Source: Mycteria americana (Eukaryota; Chordata; Aves; Ciconiiformes; Ciconiidae). Taken from it: a stretch of DNA of 64,000 bases. Shown here in pieces: positions 11,801 to 21,562 of this stretch; the stretch's first letter is position 1; each line of letters opens with the position of its first letter. The notes beneath the pieces are model-generated. The model saw nothing but the letters and a program-made list of their open reading frames with translations. It was not told where the DNA came from and searched no databases. The stretch spans positions 46,921,501 through 46,985,500 of the forward strand of contig NC_134370.1 in the NCBI RefSeq assembly GCF_035582795.1, read 5' to 3'. A program made the position numbers and the translations under genes.

Positions 11801-13542
11801 GTGCCGTCACAGCTCTGCCAGCCATTTCAGCTGGGGGAAAAATTTGAAACATTTCTGGTATATGTTTTTTGGAACAAAGTATCTTTTTCTGAAACACCTT
11901 CAATTTGTGATGGGCTTAATTTTCTGGCACTGAGATGAGCAGAAGGTGATGATTTAATCTCAGGCTGAACAAGACCTTTTAAACCTGTCTGAAAATAAGT
12001 TCAGATGCTAAATCAACTTGTGAGGGCACTGATCCAGTAGCAGCTCTGCAGGAACGTTTTCAAGCTGCAGGGTTGAGTGTGCCCTGCTGCCACCAGACAG
12101 AAACCCTGACGCTGGCTTTAAAACAATTAATTCCTCCTGTGTGCCCAAGCAGTGCCCAGCTGCATCCTTGTAAGGAGAGCGGTGCTGGATGGCTCTCCGG
12201 GGCTAGGCTGGTTAAGGCTGTGGAGCAAGCCCTGACCTCCACCTCTCTGCCATCTCCATGCTGGCACCATGTTCCCAGGCAGCTCTGGTGGCATCTCCCA
12301 GCATCTGGACTTCCCCAGGTAGAGGGTGACCACCGCATGTTGGACTGGCCCATGTGTCAGCCGGCAGAGTCTCATGGCTGGTCACAGCCTGGATATCTAC
12401 TTCTATCACCTGGTCAGCTCTGGAGTTGAGTCATTTAGGTTGTGCTTCATCATCCCTCTTCAAGCAGTCTTGAAATCCTCCCTGTCCTTTGCAGCAGGAG
12501 AGTTTCTTTGATTCAGGGTGAGGGCTGGTTGCTCTCCCCATCTGGCATCTTCTATCCTCTCAGTACATTTTTTGCTTGCACATCCTATTGCTCTGTCCAA
12601 GTTGGAAATCCCACAGTCTGGTTTCCACCACCAGTCCCATTTATTACAGAAGATTTCCTGGTTTCTACTAAATCAAATCCTCTCCTTCATCTCCTCCTGC
12701 CTTGCTCCTTGGAAGGTCTTTAGCCCCCCTTCCCCTTCTGCCCTGCCTGTGTTTTATTTCGACCTGCTCTCTCCATGTCACTGCAAGGCTCCTCTCATCC
12801 TCCAAACGTGCCTGGCCGCAGTCTGAGCTGCTCAGCTGTGCTCCCTCGGCAGCAGGCAGCTCAGGAGGTCTTGCACGGCTGGAGGAATGTGGGGCTGTGC
12901 AGCCCACCGAAGCTGGGGTTGTTCAACCTCTGCAGTGCAGTTACAGCCAGCAAAGCTCCCTCTTGATTTAGAAGTGACCACGGGCACCTCCAGGTGCTCT
13001 CAGCCCCCATGCCAGGGATGGGGAAGCACTTTTGGGAAGCTGCGTGACTGCTTTGCAGAGCAGGGGTTGGGCAGACCCTGCAGCCAGTCTCGGCCACGCC
13101 ATGGCTGTGACCACCAGCTCACATTTCCCAGACACAGACCATGCCCCGGGGTTTAATCCTGCCCCCAGGCTCACCCTCTGAGGGCTGTGCAGCACTTACC
13201 AACGATCACCACTCCCACAACGAGGCTGAGGAGAACCCGGAGCGTCCAGTACAGCCTCTGCAGGGAGAGGTGGGACATCAGGCAGGGAGGAACAGCCCTG
13301 GCTGCCCTCTCACCTCACCCCAAACCAGCTGGGAGTGTCCCAGCATCCAAAACGTGGGAAGCAGATGCTTATCCCCAGGGAGATGGCCCACATACCGCCT
13401 GTCCGCGGATGCCTGGGATGATGAGCAGGAAGCTGCAAGCGAATGTTAGGAAGACCACGATCACTATGATGGTGCTGACGTCAAACACGGAGACCTTCCT
13501 CTGCTGCAGGTAGAAGGGGTAGACGCCGTCAAAGATAGTCAT
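8818..13542 (-). CDS. DUOXA2: DUOXA2, dual oxidase maturation factor 2 (complete, six coding exons)
   Basis: This ER membrane chaperone-like partner carries DUOX2 to the cell surface and stays in complex with it there. Coding exons on the minus strand are 13542-13396, 13257-13200, 11316-11182, 10991-10778, 9687-9473 and 9017-8818 (stop TAG 8820-8818). All are GT-AG with matching phases and total 322 residues (human DUOXA2 320). The start MTIFDGVYPFY matches the DUOXA2-type MTxxDGVxPFY N-terminus. TM1 ends in IIPGIRG. The large loop carries the N-glycosylation motifs NTS, NVT and NET and a C before HRQYR. Later segments are FCTWLIS, YGGYMLLVTG and GLLCFVAGITVV, then a charged cytoplasmic tail. 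The 5' UTR acceptor is at 13560, so at least one upstream non-coding exon exists; I could not place it. It is head to head with DUOX2, as in mammals, which suggests shared control. Exons 4 and 5 are nearly identical in sequence to DUOXA1. Confidence 0.93.
9688..10777. other. DUOXA2 intron between coding exons 4 and 5 (no further feature)
   Basis: A 1.1-kb intron with a normal donor (gtgagcc) and acceptor (ctccag) on the minus strand. I recognise no repeat or nested gene. Confidence 0.5.
11317..13199. other. DUOXA2 intron between coding exons 2 and 3 (no further feature)
   Basis: A 1.9-kb intron. Short frames occur on both strands, but none resembles a known protein and I see no clear repeat. 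Confidence 0.5.
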
Positions 13543-13559
13543 CCTGCACTTCCGGCAGC

Positions 13560-15647
13560 CTGCAGGAGAGAGGCAGTCGCAGTGGTGAGTCGCACTGCCC
13601 TGCCCAGCTGCTTCGAGCCTGTGGTGGCCAGCCCCAGCTCAGCTCTGGAATAACCAGCTGCGGAAGGTCCACCTCAAAACTCCCCAGAGGGACAAGGAAA
13701 CATGACACTGCAAGGAAACAGGCAGGGCAAAATATTCCCCAGCAGAGAAATACACCACCCAAAAGCACTTGGTGGAGGAGAGGAGGTGCCTGGGGCAGGG
13801 CTCCACCAGCCTGGAGGGTTTGTGGCAGCCTGGGGAACCACGAGCTGCTGTCCTGCTGCAGCTTGAGGAGCAGCCCAGGCCCAGAAACCTGTAGAGCAGC
13901 TCCTCCCTGGACAGAGCCAGGCCCTTCCCTCCAGCAGATGCAGCCAAGGCTTTCCACTTTGTGGTGTACCCTTAGAGGAAGTCCACGAGTCAGCAACTAA
14001 CAGCAGATGCAGCCTTCCTCCAAAATGACAAGAGAACATCAATTTCACAGTAGCAAAATTATCCCCAGCCAGGGGCCACCATCGCCAAGTGGAACAAACC
14101 CCACCACCCCCATTTACACCCCCTCTCTTCTAAGAGGCTTTTCCCCAGGAGCTGCAAAAGCTGCAATCTGTGGAGGAAGGACTGTTCCTGTGCTTGGTCC
14201 AGAGCAGCCAGAAGCAAGCCCTAGAGTTGGGATCTGGGTCCAAGGAGCACACAAGCATCAGGAGCACATCTCAAGGCTAAAGGAACTGAGTTACATGAGA
14301 TCAAATGGCAGATGAAGTGTGTAATTCCCATAGATGGCTTTGAACTCCCACCAACACTTTAGTTCTAGCAATTATGGAGCTTCCCCCATGCCTGGGTTAG
14401 ATCTTTTCTACCAAAACTGATTACATGCTTAGTCCTTTTATTTTGCTTATTTAATAGCATCTCTGCATGTAACTACCCCAGGAAGTCTTCTAAAGCCTGG
14501 GAATACCAGAGCTAGTATAATTCATGACCAAATACAATTTCATTCTGTCCCTGCATGGAGGAGTTGATTTTATTCTCATTTTCTGAAAACAGTATTAATT
14601 GTATTTTTAGGTAACATCCAACCCAGAGCAATTCAGCCACAAAAAAGTGAGTCCCAAATCCCTAGAAGTGGGTGGGGATTACAATAAGTATCATAAAACA
14701 ATTTATCTGGGCAGCTGAAGTCACTTTTCAATGCATAAAGCAATATTTGGTTTCAGGATAATTATCTGTCCAGTAACCCAGATTTTTGCAGCAAACATTT
14801 AACAGAGACTGGGTTTTTACAACTGGCTCACAACTGATCTAGACCTGACCTTACCTTGACTCTCTGCTCCAGACTAACAGAGCTATCATGTGTACTCACG
14901 AATCTTGTTTTGGACTATTTTGCTGTAACTGTTTCAGGCTATTTCCCTGGAAAGCCAAGCCCAGAGGAGGCAGCCTTCAAGCACCATTCCTGCTGTGATT
15001 ACCTGGCAAGCAGGAGCTGTAATTGAGTCCCGATGCTACAATGACGGACTGAAGTCCAGCCGCAGGGTCCCCAGCCCAGCGAACATGCCCACAAACAAGT
15101 CTGAGTGGCTGTAAGAGAAGAAATAAATGAACAGTTTAGCCTAAGACAAGTTAAATCTTGATTGCTTGAATTCCACTGGTTTCATTATATCTTTGCCCAA
15201 ATTTCATATGCAGTGCAATGAGGGAAGGAATGATTTCCAAGTCTGTATTCACCGAAAAGCAACTCTTCACAGCTTAAAACAGATCAACAATACGTAACAA
15301 TTGAAAACCCAGAAAGTAACATGGAAAATGTTGCCTTTTAAAATCTAAATCTAATTTTCAAACAATATCAAAGGATGTTTGCATTTCCTCTACACTTTGC
15401 AACTTCTGGGGATAGTTTTATAGAGAATTTCCAGGAAAACAACTTTTTCTCTTGCTGTCCGCTCAATCTTTCTCACATGATTACCCTGCACAGAAGACCA
15501 GCTCCTTGGCATTTTTGCAGCTTTGAAGTGGAAAACGGGTGCCTGCAGCTCAGGGCAGGAGAAATTGAAGTTGTTGCACCTTGGAAAACATCCACCATGC
15601 AGAAGCATGGCTGTGGCCCTAGAGCCCCTGTGGTTTCCTCTGTAACA
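13560..15647. other. Upstream of DUOXA2 coding exon 1 (5' non-coding exon not located)
   Basis: An AG acceptor directly before 13559 (minus strand, cctgcag) implies that the DUOXA2 transcript starts further right. One donor-like site on the minus strand, ATTC|gtgagtac near 14897, could end a non-coding exon, but nothing else supports it. No other gene is seen. Confidence 0.3.
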
Positions 15648-15774
15648 GGGTAAAGAGGGAAAAGACTAGAGGGAAAAGAGGGAAATGAGGGAAAGAGGAA
15701 AATGGGTAAAGAGGGAAAAGAGGGAAAGAGGGAAAAGAGGGACTAGAGGGAAAACAGAGGGAAAAGACTAGAGA
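15648..15774 (+). repeat. GGGAAAAGA-type polypurine tract
   Basis: This is a run of imperfect tandem units of the form gggaaaaga, aggaaa and gactaga, almost all purine on the + strand. GGG runs at 15713, 15722, 15730 and 15739 are separated by 5-6 bases, fitting the G3N1-7 quadruplex pattern. Confidence 0.85.
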
Positions 15775-16358
15775 CATCTTCAAGGAAAGATCAGTAATTT
15801 AGCAGAAACGGACAACTTCTTTTTCTTTAAATATTCTGGACGGGCAGGGGAGAAGGGCAAAGGAGGCAGAACGTTTGCCTAAACCCCAGCAGTTTCTGCT
15901 TACAGAAAACCCATTTTCCTGCCCCAGAATGAATCAAGCTGGAAGGGACATTTTGGAAGTGCCCAGCCAAAACCTCCTCACAGCAGAGCCAAAAGCAATC
16001 CTAGATTGGGTTGCTCAGGGCTGCAGACTGGTATTCTCCTTTGAAACAAGGGAAATCCTGTCCCCTGGAAAATGAATGATCAGAGCTGCAATTCAGGGAT
16101 AGGGGGGACTTCCTGCATTTTCCTGCCTGTATAACAGGGTCAAATCGGGATAGGAAAAACGGCCGGATTAACTCAGGATGGGGATTCATCCTCTCTCCCC
16201 ACCCTTGCCTAGCCGGGACCCCTTGAGCAGGTTAGGCAGCGTCCGGGGGCTGCTCCCCAGAGCGCGCGAAGGGCCCGGGCGGGAGCGGGGCGCCCCGCCG
16301 GGGGGCGGCGGCGGGCAGGCAGCGGAGCGCGGGCGGGGCGGCGCGAGTGGCGGCGGCC

Positions 16359-16391
<33 letters not shown>

Positions 16392-16426
16392 TTTCTTCCT
16401 TCCTTTCTTTCTTTCTTTCTTCCTTC

Positions 16427-16463
<37 letters not shown>

Positions 16464-16535
16464 TTTCTTTCTTTCTTTCTTCCTTTCTTTCTTTCTTTCT
16501 TTCTTCCTTTCTTTCTTTCTTTCTTCCTTTCTTTT

Positions 16536-16615
<80 letters not shown>

Positions 16616-16659
16616 TCCTTTCTTTCTTCCTTTCTTTCTTTCTTTCCTTTCTTTCTTTC

Positions 16660-16742
<83 letters not shown>

Positions 16743-16818
16743 TTCTTTCTTTCTTTCTTTCTTTCTTTCCTTCCTACCTACCTACCTACCTACCTACCTA
16801 CCTACCTACCTGCCTGCC
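16359..16818. repeat. (CTTT)n microsatellite grading into (CTAC)n
   Basis: About 415 bp of nearly pure CTTT with scattered CCTT interruptions (16359-16775), then about ten CTAC/CTGC units (16774-16818). The + strand is all pyrimidine through the first part, a mirror-symmetric homopurine-homopyrimidine tract. It ends about 60-100 bp upstream of the presumed DUOX2 start site. True length is doubtful because such tracts often assemble badly. Confidence 0.95.
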
Positions 16819-16819
16819 G

Positions 16820-16955
16820 GCGGTGGCGGTGGCGGCGGCGGGGTTCGGGCGGCACCGGCCCGCACCGCGCTCTTATAGGCGGCGGCGGGCGCGGAGCCCT
16901 ATGTAAATGCCGGCGCCGCCCGCCCCACCGCACTGCCCGTCGCACCGCCGCACAG
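16820..16955 (+). promoter_or_regulatory. DUOX2: Candidate DUOX2 core promoter and non-coding exon 1
   Basis: Between the microsatellite and a consensus splice donor (GCACAG|gtgagc, cut after 16955) lies GC-rich sequence with a TATA-like TTATAGG near 16873. A start about 30 bp downstream would give a short first exon of roughly 50 bases ending at 16955. The next acceptor that fits is atttgcag before 21509. This is inference from motif and position only. Confidence 0.4.
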
Positions 16956-16977
16956 GTGAGCGCCGCGACCGGGGGCC

Positions 16978-17690
16978 GCGGACACGCGTGTCCCCGCCTG
17001 CGTGGGGGGCGGGTCTGGGGGATCGGGGCAACGCGTGTCCCCGCTTGCATGGAGGCTGGGGGATCGCGGCCACGCGTGTCCCTCCTCCCCCCGCGTGGGG
17101 GACTGGGAGCCGGGGCCATGCACGCTGCTACCTGCCGGGGCGTCGGGCTACGCGCTTTGTCGCCAGTGGAGGGGGCAGGGGGTCGTGCTACTCCCGTCTC
17201 CTCCTGCTTGGGGGACAAGTTGGGATGGGACCATGCGTGGGGGGATGGAAGGGGTCGGGCCACACGTTTCTTTCCTGTGTGACTGACAGGGTGGGATGGG
17301 ACCATATGCCCCCCCCACCTGCATGGGAACCAGGGTGCTGGCTACTGGTGTCCCCGCCTGCTTGGGGGACAGGGCACAGGGTGAGATGGGGGTACAAGTC
17401 TCCATCTGCATGGGGGACAAAGGGGCCAGGGCCACTGGTGTCCCTGCCTTCTTGGGGCACACACCTGCATGGGGCACTGGGAGGTTGGGGCCACCCATGT
17501 CCCTGCCTGCATGGGGCTCTGGGTTATTTGTGAAGACAGGATGGGATCCTGCACGTCCCCACCTGCCGGGTGCGATGGATCCACGCACGTCCCTGCCTGT
17601 GAGAGACTGGAGCGACAGGACAGAGTGGGTTGGGACTATGCATGTGCCTGCCTGCATGGGCACAGGACACCGTGGGGACAGGCAGGGACC
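16978..17690. repeat. Degenerate GC-rich minisatellite, 40-48 bp unit
   Basis: About a dozen or more copies share a core like acgcgtgtccccgcctgca followed by tggggg and ctggga-type sequence. The first three cores start at 16984, 17031 and 17072 and keep the ACGCGT palindrome. Later cores (about 17345, 17431, 17490, 17550, 17580 and 17636) read actggtgtcc, acccatgtcc and gcacgtcc. It lies just inside the presumed DUOX2 intron 1. Open frames through it are repeat artefacts. Confidence 0.8.
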
Positions 17691-20600
17691 CCTTATGTCC
17701 CACGAGGGGAGGGAGTCCCTGCTGTGCACTGTGGTGGCACTGGGGCATCTGGTCCCAGGGGTGTCCCCAGGTGGGAAAACTGGAGACACCACTGGTGTCT
17801 GTGTGCATTGCTGTCCATACTGTGTGCACAGATTTGGGATTTTCTGGATGACATCCAAGGCTGGGGAGATGCAGCCTGTTCTGAAACCTCAGGGCTGGCT
17901 TCCTGGTGGGGGAAGGTGGCCGTCCCCCAGTCTGTCCCACCAGCACTGGGGAGAGCTAGAAATAAGCTGTGACTAACAAGGACTATAGGGATCAGGCTCC
18001 AGGCTTCTCAAATGCCTTGAAACTGCTCTCCTCTACCTGTATGGTCACACTAAGTTCTGCAGTGGGGCTGCTGCTCTCTCAGGATGCTGATGTGTCCTAC
18101 AGTCCCAGCTGTCATGTGGCTCTGGGGAGAGCGCAGGAGACATTTGGAGGCTGAAGCCCCAACTTTAGAGGAGCCAAATCTGCTGAGATCAGGTGGAGTG
18201 GGAGATCCTTCCTCTGAGGACATCCTTGCTCATGTGTTTGCACTCTCTGCAGCACGGTTTTTGGAGGGGTGTGAGACTCCAGGCCTTGATAGGGCACAGG
18301 GATCCTCTCTGATAGGGGAAGACAAGGCTGGGGAAGCAGGTGCTTGATTTCACTAGGTGCAGAGGGAGGGAATGACTTTCCAAAGGTGGCACAGGGAATC
18401 TGTGGAAAAGCAGAGGCTGGAGGGCTCATCAGACCTTACAAAATTCCTGGAAAGCTTGACAATTCTGTGGAACTAATCCAAGCTTGCAAAGTTTTCCCTC
18501 AGCAAGCTGCACCATGGGCTTCCAAGGTCGGTCTGGTTTCACGATGTCAAGGAACCCCCTGGGTGGTTTGCGAGATTTGGGAGGCAGGTGTGAGAGCAGG
18601 GGTCTCTTTCTGGAGAAGCCTGGCAACTGGTCCTCAACACATGGGAGAGCACACTGGGCAGTGTGAAGTTGGAGCTCTCAGCTGAAACATGGGAAAGGAG
18701 CTTATGGGACAGCTGAGTACTACTCATGAGATGCCCATCTTCCTTGGGCATGAGCTCCCTAGCCTAGATCTGCACGTTCCTCTTCCTGAGTGCATCCTGT
18801 AAGGACTGCTGTGACAGCCTTGCCTGTGAGGAGGTTCCCAGCAAGAGCTGGAGAAGGTTTGATAGGCAGAGTAGCCATGGTGTCAATGTCTCCTCATGGC
18901 TTTACAGATGAAATTCTGTCAGGGAGAGCTGCTTCTGGGGAAGGGAAATGGTTCTTGAGATTTGGTTTGGAGAGACAAACTGCTGATGTGCCCAGTAACT
19001 TGTAGGAACACATAAAGGCATAGAGCACATAGAGGCATGGAAGAGAAGTTCCATGTTGGTGGGAAAAGCCCTCAGAAGTCTGTGGTCCAACCTACTGCTT
19101 GGAGCAAGACCACCACTGTCACTGTATCACATTGGCCATGGTTGAGGCTGGAAAGCCTCCAGAGAAAGCCACCCCCCCCAGTCTTGGATTGACTAGGCAA
19201 TAAGTGGGTTTTCAGTGCTGGGCCATGGAGAGATGAAAAGTGCATGAGAACTGGCATGTCATGTCATGTCTTGGGTCAAGAGCAATTTCTATATCTGAGG
19301 AAATGGGAGGTTTGCTCAGTGACAGAAGGAATTTTAAAACACATTTTCTGCTGGAGCCCTGTGAGAAGACCCAAGGGGAAGGGGGAGACATGCTACACTG
19401 TGACTGTGGTGATGGGCTTTGAGCCTTGGCTGTGCCTCATGTTTCCTGAGCAACTTTGGTAAATCTTCTGCGGCACCTTCAGGCCTCAGATCTAGATGCG
19501 GGTTGCAACTCTGTACTTCTTGAGTCAGCAGGAGATAAATCCAGCTGTGTCTATGGGGACTCCCTTCCTACAGCACAGGAGGTCGCATGGATCTCTGCAC
19601 ACAAGCAAACCACAAGCGCTGCAGGCTGCTCAGGGTATCTCCAGCCACGCAGCCCTCCACATCAGTTTCAGCAGGGAACAGGCTGTTTCAACAGAGAGAG
19701 CTTTCTGGCAGGAGAGTCCCATGTGGTGACAGTGACTGGGCTCTGCTGCTCCTGGCAGAGGTCCTAGGCATCTCCATGCTTCACCCATTGGCCAAACTTT
19801 CATATTCCTCCTATGGGATGGGGCTCACGGAGCCTCTGGTTCTCACCAGCTGCACAACTCAAATCTCATGCCCACAAGATCACACTCAGCAGACGGCTGT
19901 GGGATGGAAGAACTCTGAGGTCCCTTCCACAGGGGCATGCTCCAGGAGGACAGAGGTGGCACTGGGTGACTAGGGACACCACCCAATGCTGCTCTCAGCA
20001 GCTCTGAGGCTTTCAGCAGCTCCAACTCCCATGTGCATGGACGTGAGGCCAGAACTGAAAATGCAATCAGTGCAGAGGTATTTCAACTGATTTAATGTTA
20101 AATCCATGTTATGGAAAGCTAACAAAGTGGTTTGCCTGTAATAATGTTTTGTGAGGTGTAGAGTGTAGGTGAGCTGCTGTGATGGAGGAGGAACATGGAA
20201 ATGTCACGTCTTGAGAAACAGCTTGTTTTCTAATGCAAAAGGCCAAAAGGACAGAAATCTCTGGCGGAAGGGAGTTAACACAGATTATATGCTATGTTCA
20301 CAACCTGGCAATGAGCAGTCAGTTTTATGAACACAAATAACGTAAGTGCAAATGGCAATATTTAAATCTCAAACCACTTCATTTGCCAAGTGGATAGTGT
20401 ATTTGGTGACTTACCTTTTACAATTTGCACCACTGGTAGTTATAAGTGAAAAATCCCCACTGCAATTCCCAGTAAATCAGAGGTAAAATCTACAGAGCTG
20501 CTGGCAATGTGTAAGCCTTTCTGAAACCATAATTTCTTTAAGTTTTGATTAAAACAATGAAAAAAAGAAACTAAAAGCATCACTTTGGCTTGCAACAGAG

Positions 20601-21508
20601 AAATGTAGGAAAAGCTGAAATCTGTGCAACACTGCATGTCTTGGCAACACAACTCCTCTGAAATGCTAGTCTTTGGATACACACCCACAGTGCTGGAACA
20701 AGGGACAAAGAGCCATATTTAGTGGAAAACCCTATTTGGAGTTAAATCCAAGTTTGTGCATGGAAAGCCAGCGGCAGCATTGTATCATTTATGACCCAAA
20801 AATGTAGCCTTCGTTGTTCATGGCTGGGAATCCCTCTCTTCAGTCAGGTGTTGGCCAGGGTTTTAAAGGTTCAGGTCCCACTGACAAAATTTGCTCTGGA
20901 TCCAGGGCCTTTGTGGAAAGTGAGATGGTAAAGCATCATGAGAAAGGCTGGTCATGAGAGAGTGCCGTCAAGTTAGCTCAGAGGTGATGTTTTGATCTGC
21001 AAAGTTGGTGAAGTTTTGATCTGCAGCATTAGCACACTTCGGGGTGCCTGACTGCATGACAGCTGTTCCCATTGGGTTCACAGCTAGATTTTGCTTGGAT
21101 GGGACAATGCATGCACAGAGAAATTGCCAGCTGAAGCGCGTCTCTTTCTGTAACGAAGACCATGTTTCTGTAATGGAGCTGGCACAGCTTAATGTCTTCC
21201 TGCCGTGGATGATGAGTTGTGAACCTACAGCTAGGGAACTCCGAGGCAGGGGTACTGGTCCTGCTCCAGAAGAAAGGTCTTCTCAGGCCAGTTGGCACCT
21301 CCTGGCAGAGCTTTCCCAGGGTGATGGGGTCTCATGTGCCCCCTGCCACTTTCCCACAGCCTGAGATACTGCTGATGGATGTTGATGGCAGCGGACTTTT
21401 ACCAGGCAGCAGAAACCACAGGAGGGAGCTGAGATTATGGTCTGTGCATGTTCCCAGCCTCTAGAAACAGCCCAGCTCCAGCTCCCTCCTTCTCCTCTCC
21501 ATTTGCAG
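17691..21508. other. Presumed DUOX2 intron 1, remainder
   Basis: Nothing recognisable was found: no conserved exon, RNA gene or clear transposon. It ends at a good acceptor (ctctccatttgcag). Confidence 0.4.
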
Positions 21509-21562
21509 GTCACTGCTTCCAAAGACCCAGTGGCCAATCCAACCCATGGAGATGATGTTGAG
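21509..21562 (+). promoter_or_regulatory. DUOX2: DUOX2 5' untranslated segment with an upstream ORF
   Basis: Exon 2 begins after the acceptor at 21508. An upstream ATG at 21546 (G at +4) opens a six-codon frame, and two more ATGs follow in that frame (21552, 21555). It stops at TGA 21564-21566, overlapping the main ATG at 21563. The main start has G at -3. Confidence 0.6.

Larger units (their letters stand above)
16200..17150. promoter_or_regulatory. CpG island between DUOXA2 and DUOX2
   Basis: Very GC- and CpG-rich sequence occurs at about 16210-16357 and 16813-17150, interrupted by the CTTT microsatellite. It is the only such island in the window and lies between the divergent DUOXA2 and DUOX2 genes, so it is the best candidate for their shared promoter region. 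Confidence 0.7.

Noticed and set aside
1-13542. Naming the left gene DUOXA2 and the right one DUOXA1
   Set aside because: The minus gene has the MTxxDGVxPFY start of DUOXA2 and lies head to head with the DUOX next to SORD. The plus gene has DUOXA1-like TM2 and C-terminal features.
16178-17282. Open frames of 242 and 311 codons rich in F, L and S
   Set aside because: They are translations of the CTTT/CTAC microsatellite and the flanking GC-rich minisatellite, not proteins.
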